Assembly: GCA_020636895.1 (NCBI GenBank)
Contig: JACJWZ010000002.1
Coordinates: 930,001-994,000 of the forward strand
Reading direction: 5' to 3'
Origin: Thermoleophilales bacterium
GTDB lineage: Bacteria > Actinomycetota > Thermoleophilia > Solirubrobacterales > 70-9
Length of the DNA stretch: 64,000 nucleotides
The number at the start of each line of letters is the position of its first letter. Within the stretch, counting starts at the first letter, position 1. The notes under the pieces are model-generated. The model was not told the origin of the DNA. It ran no database searches and saw only the letters and a program-made list of their open reading frames with translations. The translations under genes were made by a program, and so were the position numbers. Shown in pieces: positions 43,836 to 52,045 of this stretch.

Positions 43836-44764
43836 GGAACCCCTTCAGCCGCAACCGCAAGGCGCAGGGTCCCCCGGTCCCGTTCATCGTCGGCGTCACC
43901 CGCTCGGGCACGACCCTGCTGCGGCTGATGCTCGACGCGCACCCCGACCTCGCGATCCCGCCGGAGACGCACTTCGTCCCCTCCCTGATCAAGGCGACCC
44001 GAAAGCGCGGGATCACCTGCGAGGAGGCGCACGCGATCGTCACCGGGCACCGTCAGTGGGGCGACTTCAACCTCGACCAGGGGCTGCTCCTCGAGCGCTA
44101 CTGCGCGCTCGACCGGATCGATCCGGAGACGACGATCCGCGCCTTCTTCGAGCTCTACGCCGAGCGCGAGGGCAAGCCGCGTTGGGGCGACAAGACGCCG
44201 AACTACGTGAAGCGGATGAAGCAGATCGAGAACTGGATCCCCGAGGCGCGCTTCATCCACATGATCCGCGACGGCCGCGACGCCGCCCTCTCCCGCTTCA
44301 AGCGTGTGCTCAAGGACCCGCCGCCCATGTCGACGGTCGCCGAGCGTTGGGTCCGCAAGATCGAGGACGCACGCCGCGACGGCGCCGACCTCCAGTACAT
44401 GGAGGTCCAGTACGAGGAGCTCGTCCGCGACACCGAGACCCAGCTCCGCCGCGTGGCCGACTTCATCGAGCTCCCCTGGGACGACTCGATGCTGCGCTAC
44501 TACGAGCGCGCCGAGGAACGGCTTTCGGAGATGCACCGCGACCTTCCCGGCGAGGAAGGCAAGCCGCTGCGCCCCGCCGACCACCGCAAGGAGGCGCACG
44601 TGCTCACCTCCAAGCCGCCGGACCCGAGCCGGCTCGCGCGCTGGAAGGAGGACATGTCCCCCGACGACATCGCCGCATTCGAGAGCGCGGCGACGCCGCT
44701 CCTGCTCGAGCTCGGCTACGAGGTGATCGGCGACCGCGTCACGGCCGGCGAGAGCGGGGCATGA
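43832..44764 (+). CDS. Sulfotransferase, TPST-like (island copy 3)
   Basis: This 310-residue protein starts at GTG 43832, overlapping the upstream stop. It has VGVTRSGTTLLRLMLDAHPD, PETHFVPSL, WGDKTPNYVKRM (Lys kept) and FIHMIRDGRDAALSRFKRVL. It is closest in look to the 35225 copy (both read RQWGDL/F after PETHF and TSKPPDPSRL or TQKPPDPSAM near the end). It ends in ATGA, the start of the next copy. Confidence 0.88.
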   Translation: MRNPFSRNRKAQGPPVPFIVGVTRSGTTLLRLMLDAHPDLAIPPETHFVPSLIKATRKRGITCEEAHAIVTGHRQWGDFNLDQGLLLERYCALDRIDPETTIRAFFELYAEREGKPRWGDKTPNYVKRMKQIENWIPEARFIHMIRDGRDAALSRFKRVLKDPPPMSTVAERWVRKIEDARRDGADLQYMEVQYEELVRDTETQLRRVADFIELPWDDSMLRYYERAEERLSEMHRDLPGEEGKPLRPADHRKEAHVLTSKPPDPSRLARWKEDMSPDDIAAFESAATPLLLELGYEVIGDRVTAGESGA

Positions 44765-45678
44765 TCGGCCGCAGTCGCGGCGAGGAGGCCGACCGGCCGC
44801 CGGCGCCGTTCGTCGTCGGGCTGACGCGTTCGGGTACGACGCTGCTGCGGATGATGCTCGACGCCCACCGCGAGCTCGCAATCCCGCCCGAGACCCACTT
44901 CGTCCCCGACGTCATCAAGGCGGTCCGAGCCGAGGCGGGGACCGACGCCGTCCTCGCGGCCTTCACCGACAACCGCACCTGGAACGACTTCGGAATCTCC
45001 ACCGAGGAGATGCGGGGGCGGATCGAGGCGGACGGCGGCGGCGGCGCGGCCGAGGTCGTCCGCGCGTTCTTCACCGCCTATGCCGAGCGCCAGGGTAAGG
45101 AGCGCTGGGGCGACAAGACCCCCGCGTACATGCTCTCGATCCAGCGCATCGGCAGGACCCTGCCGGAGTCCCGCTTCATCCACCTGATCCGCGATGGCCG
45201 CGATGTCGCGCTCTCGCAAACCGCTCGCGCCCTGAACGAGCAGCCGCCGCCGGCCGAGCAGGCCGCCCGCTGGGTCAAGCGCATCCGCAAGGCGCGCGAT
45301 CAGGCTGCGACCCTGAAGGGACCACGCTACGTCGAAGCCCGCTACGAGGACCTGGTCCGCGAGCCCGAGGCAACGCTGCGGCGGATCTGCGAGTTCGTCG
45401 AGCTGCCCTGGGACGAGGGCATGCTCAGCTACCACGAGCGCGCCGCCGAGCGCCTGAGCGAGATGGCGGGGGAGCTCCGGCAGGAGGGCGCGCACGCCAC
45501 CCAAGAGGCCGGCTACCGGGTCGACAACCACGCGCCGACGACGAAGCCGCCCGACCCGAGCAAGCTCGACAAGTGGCGCACGCAGATGTCTGCGGAGGAT
45601 CTCGCGGCCTACGAAGGCGTGGCCGGCGAGATGCTCGGAGAGCTGGGGTATGAACTTGGAGCGGGGACTGCGGCATGA
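44761..45678 (+). CDS. Sulfotransferase, TPST-like (island copy 4)
   Basis: This 305-residue protein starts at ATG 44761, overlapping the previous stop. Intact motifs: VGLTRSGTTLLRMMLDAHRE, PETHFVPDV, WGDKTPAYMLS and FIHLIRDGRDVALSQTAR. A run of four Gly (DGGGGAAE) near residue 95 is specific to this copy. It ends at 45678, overlapping the ATG of the fifth glycosyltransferase. Confidence 0.88.
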   Translation: MIGRSRGEEADRPPAPFVVGLTRSGTTLLRMMLDAHRELAIPPETHFVPDVIKAVRAEAGTDAVLAAFTDNRTWNDFGISTEEMRGRIEADGGGGAAEVVRAFFTAYAERQGKERWGDKTPAYMLSIQRIGRTLPESRFIHLIRDGRDVALSQTARALNEQPPPAEQAARWVKRIRKARDQAATLKGPRYVEARYEDLVREPEATLRRICEFVELPWDEGMLSYHERAAERLSEMAGELRQEGAHATQEAGYRVDNHAPTTKPPDPSKLDKWRTQMSAEDLAAYEGVAGEMLGELGYELGAGTAA

Positions 45679-46778
45679 GGGTCGGGATCGTCACCAAGTG
45701 GTTCAACCGCGGGCAGGCCTTCGTCTCCCGCTACATCCGTGACGCGCTCGAGGAGGCCGGCCACGAGACGTTCATCCTCGCCCGCCCCACCCGCGACAAG
45801 GGCCCGATGGCGGCGCACGTCGATCGAACCGGCGTCTGGGACCAGCCCGGCGTAACCGAGGCCTCCGACTGGGAGGTCCCGATGGAGGAGTACGAGCGCT
45901 GGATCGCCGACAACGGGATCGAGGTCGTGCACTGGGACAACTGCTACCAGCACGAGGAGATCGCGCGGCTGCGCTCCCAGGGTGTGAAGACGGTCGGCCG
46001 GTTCGTCTGGGAGATGTTCAGTCCCGAGGACGCCGAGCCGGCGAAGCGCGCCTACGACGTCCTCTACTCGATGACCCGCTGCGAGCAGGAGCGCTACGCG
46101 ACCTTCGGCATCGACTCGCCCTACGTCCAGTGGGGCCTCCACAAGGAGCTGCTCGAGGCGGCCGCCGACGCCCGCGCCGCGGCGCCGCGGGATCGCGACG
46201 AGCTCGTCAGGTTCTACTTCCCGGGGGCGCTGCTCGGGCCTCGCAAGCCGCACAAGGAGGTCGTCGAAGCGTTCCGCGCCGCCGAGGGCGACAACCTCCG
46301 GCTGATCTTCAAGGCGCAGCTCGAGCGCCGCATGAAGTACCTCGAGAAGGCGGCCGCCGAGGACCCGCGGATCGAGCTCGTGATCGACGACATGGAGACG
46401 ACCGAGCATCTGCGGCTGTTCGCCGGCTGCGACGTCTGCCTCGGTCCGAGCCGCTGGGAGGGCCTCGGGCTCTTCCTCTACGAGGCCGTCGCCTTCGAGA
46501 TGCCGCAGATCACCAACGACAGCCCGCCGATGAACGAGGTGGTGCGCGACGGCGTCAACGGCATCCTCATCCCCGACGTCCACGACGACGACGCGCCGTC
46601 GGGGATCCCCTCGATGCGCCCCGACGTTCCGGCGATGACCGCCGCGATCGAGCGACTCGCCGATCCCGCCGAGCGCGCGCGGCTCGGCGACGGCGCCCGC
46701 GCGAGCCGCGAGGAGCTGAGCTGGGACCGCACGGTCGCCGACTACGCGTCGCTGGTCGAAAAGGCGGCCTCGTCGTGA
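45675..46778 (+). CDS. GT4-type glycosyltransferase (paralog 5 of 5)
   Basis: This 367-residue protein has GIVTKWFNRGQAFVSRYIRD, WDNCYQHEEIARLRSQG in the position of the FDQNYQ segment, VGRFVWEMFSPEDAEPAKRA, YSMTRCEQERYATFGIDSPY and GPSRWEGLGLFLYEAVAFEM with E-x7-E. It is embedded in the coupled sulfotransferase run (ATGA at its start, GTGA at its end), which ties glycosyl transfer and sulfation to one transcript. Confidence 0.88.
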   Translation: MRVGIVTKWFNRGQAFVSRYIRDALEEAGHETFILARPTRDKGPMAAHVDRTGVWDQPGVTEASDWEVPMEEYERWIADNGIEVVHWDNCYQHEEIARLRSQGVKTVGRFVWEMFSPEDAEPAKRAYDVLYSMTRCEQERYATFGIDSPYVQWGLHKELLEAAADARAAAPRDRDELVRFYFPGALLGPRKPHKEVVEAFRAAEGDNLRLIFKAQLERRMKYLEKAAAEDPRIELVIDDMETTEHLRLFAGCDVCLGPSRWEGLGLFLYEAVAFEMPQITNDSPPMNEVVRDGVNGILIPDVHDDDAPSGIPSMRPDVPAMTAAIERLADPAERARLGDGARASREELSWDRTVADYASLVEKAASS

Positions 46779-48616
46779 AGCTGCGCCGCGAGATCCTCAA
46801 CCGGACCGCCGGCTGGAACAGCCGCCGCCTCGCTGTCAAGCGGGCGAAGACGGCCCCGCCCCCGGCGCCGTTCGTCGTCGGCGCGACCCGCTCGGGGACG
46901 ACGCTGCTGCGGCTGATGCTCGACGCGCACCCGCAGCTCGCGATCCCCTCGGAGACCCACTTCATCCCCGAGCTGGTCGCCGCCCGCGACAAGCACAACG
47001 CGAGCCGCGCGCAGATGCTCGAGCTGATGACCAGCCACCGCCGCTGGGGCGACTTCCAGCTCGAGCCGGAGGAGCTCGACGCCGCCTGGGCGGAGCTCGA
47101 CCCGCTCACCGGGCCGGCGGCGGTGCGCGCGTTCTTCCACCTCTACGCCCGCAAGCTCGGCAAGCCCGACGCGCACTGGGGCGACAAGACGCCCGGCTAC
47201 GTGAAGTCGATGCGCGAGATCCAGGTCTACCTGCCGGAGGCCCGATTCATCCACCTGATCCGCGACGGCCGCGACGTCGCGCTGTCGGTGCTGAAGCAGG
47301 ACTGGGGTCCGCAGTCGATCGAGGCGGCGGCGGAGAAGTGGCGCAGCCGAGTGCTCCGCGGCCGCGCCCAGCAGCCCTACCTCGGCTTCTACATGGAGGT
47401 CAAGTTCGAGGACCTCGTCCTCCACACCGAGCGCGAGCTGCGACGGATCTGCGAGTTCGTCGAGCTCGACTTCGAGCCGGCGATGCTCGGCTACCACGAG
47501 ACCGCCGAGAAGCGGCTGCAGGAGAAGGCCCGGGCCCTCCCCCGCGCCCACGGCGCCCCGCAGGCCGCCGAGAAGCGCCTGCAGAGCCACGCCAAGACCT
47601 TCGAGCCGCCGAACCCGAACCTGATCGGGACCTGGAAGCAGAAGATGGCGCCGGAGGACCGCGCCTCATACGAGTCTCTGGCCGGCGACCTGCTCGCCGA
47701 CCTCGGCTACGAGCTCGACCAGCCCGACACCGGCGAGGTCCATACGCCGAAGCGCAGGATCCGGCTGCCGCGACCGATGCGCCGCGTCGCCAACGTCGCC
47801 GCGCACGCCACCGGGATCCGCGAGCCGGCCGAGCGACGGGATCCGGCCCCGTTCCTGATCGGCGCCTCGCGCTCGGGCACGTCGCTGCTGCGAGCGATGC
47901 TCGGCGTCCACCCGGATCTGGCGATTGTCAGCGAGACCGGCTTCGCGCCGCAGCTCGCGGAGATGATCCGTTCCGAGCCGATGACCGTCGAGCGCACGCT
48001 CAAGGTGATGGCCGCCGCCGGTCCGCTCGAGAAGCACGGCGTCAGCGAGGAGGAGATGCGCAGGCGGCTCGACGCCCTCGAGGGCCTGAAGGCCGCCGCC
48101 GTTCTGCGCGCGTTCTACGAGGCCGCCGCCGAGGCGGCCGGCAAGCCGCGCTGGGGTGACGAGACGCCCTCCTACCTGAAGCGCGAACGGCGCCTGCAGC
48201 GGGCGCTCTTCGAGGCCCGCTTCATCCACGTGATCCGCGACGGCCGCGACACGCTCGCCGCCAAGCCCGGCGACATCGACGTCGGCTCGGCGCTCGCGAC
48301 CGGGCAGCGCTGGGAGAAGAAGGTGCGATCAGCACGCCAGCAGGAGCACCTGATGGAGCACTACGTCGAGGTCCGCTACGAGGATCTGATCGCCGACCCG
48401 GAGGGGACGCTGCGCGGCCTCTGTGAGCTGCTCGAGCTCGAGTTCGACCCGGTGATGGTCGATCCGCCCGAGCGTGCCGAGATCGAGGCCGGACTCGGCG
48501 CGGTCGGCGGCTGGCGCGAGCGGCTCACCCCTGAGCAGCTCGCCGCGTTCGAGGAGCCCGCCGCGGAGATGCTGATCGAGCTCGGGTACGGCACCGCGGC
48601 CCCGCAGCCTGCCTGA
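46775..48616 (+). CDS. Tandem two-domain sulfotransferase with degenerate second domain
   Basis: This 613-residue protein starts at GTG 46775 and contains two complete sulfotransferase domains. Domain 1 (30-315): GATRSGTT (36-43), SETHF (59-63), WGDKTP (135-140), FIHLIRDGRDVALS (158-171). Domain 2 (355-605): GASRSGTS (363-370), SETGF (386-390), WGDETP (460-465), FIHVIRDGRDTLAA (483-496). A basic linker (PKRRIRLPRPMRRVAN) joins them. In domain 2 the conserved Lys of WGxKTP is Glu and the PETHF His is Gly, so it may not catalyse transfer. All other copies in the island have one domain. It is the last gene of the coupled run. Confidence 0.88.
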   Translation: MKLRREILNRTAGWNSRRLAVKRAKTAPPPAPFVVGATRSGTTLLRLMLDAHPQLAIPSETHFIPELVAARDKHNASRAQMLELMTSHRRWGDFQLEPEELDAAWAELDPLTGPAAVRAFFHLYARKLGKPDAHWGDKTPGYVKSMREIQVYLPEARFIHLIRDGRDVALSVLKQDWGPQSIEAAAEKWRSRVLRGRAQQPYLGFYMEVKFEDLVLHTERELRRICEFVELDFEPAMLGYHETAEKRLQEKARALPRAHGAPQAAEKRLQSHAKTFEPPNPNLIGTWKQKMAPEDRASYESLAGDLLADLGYELDQPDTGEVHTPKRRIRLPRPMRRVANVAAHATGIREPAERRDPAPFLIGASRSGTSLLRAMLGVHPDLAIVSETGFAPQLAEMIRSEPMTVERTLKVMAAAGPLEKHGVSEEEMRRRLDALEGLKAAAVLRAFYEAAAEAAGKPRWGDETPSYLKRERRLQRALFEARFIHVIRDGRDTLAAKPGDIDVGSALATGQRWEKKVRSARQQEHLMEHYVEVRYEDLIADPEGTLRGLCELLELEFDPVMVDPPERAEIEAGLGAVGGWRERLTPEQLAAFEEPAAEMLIELGYGTAAPQPA

Positions 48617-48663
48617 GCGTCTTCGGCTCCCAGGCCCCGGCGTGCACCGGCCAGGATTCGACG

Positions 48664-48692
48664 TTGCCGACGCCCGCAATTGGGAATAGGGT
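48664..48692 (+). promoter_or_regulatory. Candidate promoter of the small secreted-protein gene
   Basis: TTGCCG (48664-48669), a 17-bp spacer and TAGGGT (48687-48692) precede a leader of about 75 nt. The leader can fold a hairpin with arms CCCACGG (48710-48716) and CCGTGGG (48745-48751), followed by a Shine-Dalgarno AAGGAG (48762-48767). Confidence 0.45.
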
Positions 48693-48773
48693 GCTCCCGT
48701 CAAACCTTGCCCACGGTGGAGCGGGCCCGACGACAGGCGTGGGTCCGTGGGGCAAAGAAGCAAGGAGTGCTCT

Positions 48774-49103
48774 GTGAAGAAGTTCACCGCTCTGATAGTC
48801 GCCTTGATCGTCGGCGCCCTGATGCTGATGCCGAACTACGCGTCCGCGGGACCGCCGACGCCGATCGGGATCGCCGAGGGCAAGCGCGCCGCCAAGAAGT
48901 ACATGCACGCCTACTGCCGCTCGCACAACTGCCGCGGTGTGCGCGTGAAGAAGTGCGAGTCGAAGACGCAGTTCCGAGTCGACTGCAAGGGTCTCTACGG
49001 CAAGGGCCGCAAGGACCTCTGCGAGTTCAAGATCTCCGTCCGGGCGGTCAAGAACCGTCAGCTCCACATCAGCGTCTTCGGGGTGAAGTGCCACGACTTC
49101 TAG
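48774..49103 (+). CDS. Small secreted cysteine-containing protein
   Basis: This 109-residue protein starts at GTG 48774, 6 nt after AAGGAG. A signal peptide (MKKFTALIVALIVGALMLMP, cut near ASAG) leads to a basic domain of about 83 residues with six Cys (YCRSHNC, KKCESK, VDCKG, LCEFK, VKCHDF), probably disulfide-bonded outside the cell. I do not recognise the family. It lies between the last sulfotransferase gene and purL and has its own promoter and terminator-like hairpin. Confidence 0.75.
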   Translation: MKKFTALIVALIVGALMLMPNYASAGPPTPIGIAEGKRAAKKYMHAYCRSHNCRGVRVKKCESKTQFRVDCKGLYGKGRKDLCEFKISVRAVKNRQLHISVFGVKCHDF

Positions 49104-49126
49104 GTCGAGGCCGGCTTCGAGCTGAC

Positions 49127-49160
49127 GAACGGGCGGTTCGCGCAAGCGGGCCGCCCGTTC
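49127..49160 (+). terminator. Terminator-like hairpin before purL
   Basis: GAACGGGCGG (49127-49136) and CCGCCCGTTC (49151-49160) form a perfect 10-bp stem with a 14-nt loop, 24 bp after the small secreted-protein gene. Only TAGTTG follows, so there is no strong U tract. Confidence 0.55.
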
Positions 49161-49167
49161 TAGTTGA

Positions 49168-51384
49168 ATGGCCCCGGTGAGCGCAGAAGCCCAGCCGAAG
49201 CACCGTGAGCTCGGCCTCACCGATCGCGAGTACGAGCTGATCTGCGCCGGGCTCGGGAAGGAGCCCAACGACGTCGAGCTGGCGATGTTCTCGCTGCTGT
49301 GGTCGGAACACTGCGCCTACAAGCACTCGCGCAAGCTGCTGCGGCGGCTCCCGACCGAGGGGCCACGTGTGGTCATGGGCCCCGGTGAGAACGCCGGCGC
49401 CGTCGACATCGGCGAGGGCTGGTCGGTCGCCTTCAAGGTCGAGTCGCACAACCACCCGAGCGCGGTCGAGCCCTTCCAGGGTGCCGCGACAGGCGTCGGC
49501 GGGATCCTGCGCGACGTCTTCGCGCTCGGTGCCCGGCCGATCGCGGTGCTCGACTCCCTGCGCTTCGGCGAGCTCGACTCCGCCCGCTCCCGCTACCTGC
49601 TCGAGCATGCCGTCGCCGGGATCGGCCACTACGGCAACTCGATCGGGGTGCCGACGATCGGCGGCGAGATCGCCTTCGAGCCTCCCTACGAGCAGAACTG
49701 CCTGATCAACGCGATGTGCGTCGGGCTCGCCCGGACCGACTCGATGGTGCGGGCGGCGGCGGCGGGGGTCGGCAACGTCATCGTCCTGATGGGAGCGACG
49801 ACCGGACGAGACGGGATCGGCGGCGCCTCGGTGCTCGCCTCGGCCGAGCTCGAGGACAGCGAGGACAAGCGGCCGACGGTGCAGATCGGCGACCCCTTCG
49901 AGGAGAAGAAGGTCATGGAGTGCTGCCTCGAGCTGCTCGAGAGGGACCTGCTCGTCTCGCTGCAGGATCTCGGCGCCGCGGGCCTCACGTCCTCGGCAAG
50001 CGAGATGGCCTCGGCGGGCGGCGTCGGGATCGACATCGACGTTTCCAAGGTCCCCCTCCGGAACCCCGACCTCGAGCCGTTCGAGGTGATGGTCTCCGAA
50101 TCGCAGGAGCGGATGCTGGCCGTGGTCGAGCCGGAGAGGGTCGACGCGGTGCTCGAGGTGTGTGCGAAGTGGGAGACCGGCGGCACGGTGATCGGCGCGG
50201 TCACCGAGGGTGGCCACATGCGGATCTTCGACGGCGACGAGCAGGTCGGCGACATGCCGGTCTCGCTGCTCGTCGACGACTGCCCGCTCTACGACATCGA
50301 GCCCGGCGAGCCCGAGGCGTGGCCCTACCCGAACGAGGCGACGCTCCGGGCTGACGCGACGGGCGATCCCGCCGCGACCCTGCTCGAGCTGCTGGCGGCG
50401 CCGACGGTCGCCTCCAAGCGCTGGATCTTCGAGCAGTACGACCCGATCGTGCAGTCGCGGACCGTGCGCCGCCCCGAGCAGGCCGACGCCGCGGTGCTGC
50501 AGATCCCGCAGGCGAGCGTCGGCATCGGCGTCTCGATCGACGGCAACGGCCGCCGTGTCGCCTGCGACCCCTACGCGGGGACGGTCGAGGCGGTGCTCGA
50601 GTGCGCGCAGAACCTCGCCTGCGTCGGCGCCGAGCCGCTCGGGCTCACCAACTGCCTCAACTTCGGCAACCCCGAGAAGCCGACCGTCGCTTGGCAGCTC
50701 GACCGCTCGGTGCAGGGGCTGGCCGATGTCTGCGAGGCGCTCGGCGTGCCGGTCGTCGGCGGCAACGTCTCCCTCTACAACGAGACCGACCTCGGCCCGA
50801 TCTACCCGACGCCGGTCGTCGCGATGGTCGGCGAGCTGCCCGACCCCGCGACGACCGCCGGGGTGGCGCTGCGGGAGGGCGACGCGATCGCGGTGATGGG
50901 TCCGTTCAAGCCCGACATCGCCGGCTCGGAGCTCGCCAAGCGCCGCGGCGAGCTCCGCTTCGGCCTCGGCGAGTTCGAGCTCGAGGCCGTCCGCGCGGCG
51001 ATCGAGAACGTCCGGGTCGCCGTCCGGGCGGGACGTCTCGGCGTCGCCCACGACATCAGCGACGGTGGCCTCGCCTGCGCGCTGGCCGAGTGCGCGATCG
51101 CGGGTGGCGTCGGGCTCAGCGCCGACCTCGGCGGGCTCCACTCCGAGCGCGGCGGCCGGCCCGAGGAGTGGCTGTTCGGCGAGGGACCTGGAGGCTTCGT
51201 CGTCGCCGGCGAGGAGCACGAGATCGAGCGGCTCACCCGCGAGGGCATGGCGATCCGGGTCGGCGAGGCCGGCGGAGAGGCGATCGAGATCGCCTGCGGC
51301 GAGGCGTCGCTGTCTGTCACCGTGGTCGCCGCCGCCGCCGCGTGGGGCTCACTCGGCGAGCGCATGGAAGCCGCCCACGGCTGA
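49168..51384 (+). CDS. purL: Phosphoribosylformylglycinamidine synthase subunit PurL
   Basis: This 738-residue small-type PurL makes FGAM from FGAR with PurS and PurQ. Motifs: MFSLLWSEHCAYKHSRKLL (His of the N-terminal site), AFKVESHNHPSAVEPFQGAA (ATP/metal), GGEIAFEPPYE, LQDLGAAGLTSSASEMA, LVCVGAEPLGLTNCLNFGNP-like stretch at about 490, and GVAHDISDGGLACALAE. The length is typical of Bacillus-type PurL. Its partners purS and purQ lie on the far side of the island. Confidence 0.97.
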   Translation: MAPVSAEAQPKHRELGLTDREYELICAGLGKEPNDVELAMFSLLWSEHCAYKHSRKLLRRLPTEGPRVVMGPGENAGAVDIGEGWSVAFKVESHNHPSAVEPFQGAATGVGGILRDVFALGARPIAVLDSLRFGELDSARSRYLLEHAVAGIGHYGNSIGVPTIGGEIAFEPPYEQNCLINAMCVGLARTDSMVRAAAAGVGNVIVLMGATTGRDGIGGASVLASAELEDSEDKRPTVQIGDPFEEKKVMECCLELLERDLLVSLQDLGAAGLTSSASEMASAGGVGIDIDVSKVPLRNPDLEPFEVMVSESQERMLAVVEPERVDAVLEVCAKWETGGTVIGAVTEGGHMRIFDGDEQVGDMPVSLLVDDCPLYDIEPGEPEAWPYPNEATLRADATGDPAATLLELLAAPTVASKRWIFEQYDPIVQSRTVRRPEQADAAVLQIPQASVGIGVSIDGNGRRVACDPYAGTVEAVLECAQNLACVGAEPLGLTNCLNFGNPEKPTVAWQLDRSVQGLADVCEALGVPVVGGNVSLYNETDLGPIYPTPVVAMVGELPDPATTAGVALREGDAIAVMGPFKPDIAGSELAKRRGELRFGLGEFELEAVRAAIENVRVAVRAGRLGVAHDISDGGLACALAECAIAGGVGLSADLGGLHSERGGRPEEWLFGEGPGGFVVAGEEHEIERLTREGMAIRVGEAGGEAIEIACGEASLSVTVVAAAAAWGSLGERMEAAHG

Positions 51385-51448
51385 CGCGGGGCGGCGGGGT
51401 GTGGGGAGCCGCACGCAAGGTGGCGACCACGGGCGACGTGCTGGCGGC

Positions 51449-51454
51449 TAACTT
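51449..51454 (+). promoter_or_regulatory. Candidate -10 box for the 51461 gene
   Basis: TAACTT lies 6 nt before the ATG at 51461, consistent with leaderless transcription. Confidence 0.35.
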
Positions 51455-51460
51455 CATGGC

Positions 51461-52045
51461 ATGAGCTTCAGCAAGCATGCCTCGCCCGTCTGTTTCCTTC
51501 TCGTGGCTGCGACCGTCCTCGCGTCCCTCCTGCTGCCCGCGGCCGCTTCGGCCGGGAAGGGCAAGCCGAAGTTCCCGCTGCCCGAACCGCAGACGACCAA
51601 GATCAAGATCCCGGGCTCGCTCGGCGGCATCACCCTCGGGATGACGAAGGACGAGGTCTTCGAGCAGTGGGGCGACGGGGCCAAGTGCGGGAAGAGCTTC
51701 TGCCGCTGGGGCAGCAACAAGACGGCCCTCAACAAGGGCTACGCCAACGTCTCGTTCGAGGACGGCGTCGTCTCCGCCGCCATGGTCGGCTGGTCGCCGT
51801 TCTTCATCGACGGGAAGCGGCCGATCCGCCGCTCGATAACGAAATTCCACACCTCGAAGGGCATCCGGCTCAAGAGCACGGCCAAGGACGTGAAGAAGGC
51901 CTATCCGGACGCGACCACCGTCAGCCCCGGCAACGACCTGCTCTACAAGTTCGCCACCGACAAGGCGACGATGTACATCGAGGTCGGGCGCTTCGTCGAG
52001 ACGATCAGGTTGCACGAGCCCGGCTTCTCCTTCCACGGGGAGTGA
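51461..52045 (+). CDS. Secreted protein of unknown function
   Basis: This 194-residue protein has a signal peptide (VCFLLVAATVLASLLLPAAA, cut near ASAG). The body (GSLGGITLGMTKDEVFEQWG, AKCGKSFCRWGS, DGVVSAAMVGWSPFF, GIRLKSTAKDVKKAYPDATT) has two repeats of the kind 'GITLGMTKDEV' and 'GIRLKSTAKDV', as in SmpA/BLIP-like tandem folds. Two Cys (in KCGKSFC) could pair. It overlaps the start of an acetyltransferase remnant by 4 bases and precedes purF. Confidence 0.75.
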   Translation: MSFSKHASPVCFLLVAATVLASLLLPAAASAGKGKPKFPLPEPQTTKIKIPGSLGGITLGMTKDEVFEQWGDGAKCGKSFCRWGSNKTALNKGYANVSFEDGVVSAAMVGWSPFFIDGKRPIRRSITKFHTSKGIRLKSTAKDVKKAYPDATTVSPGNDLLYKFATDKATMYIEVGRFVETIRLHEPGFSFHGE

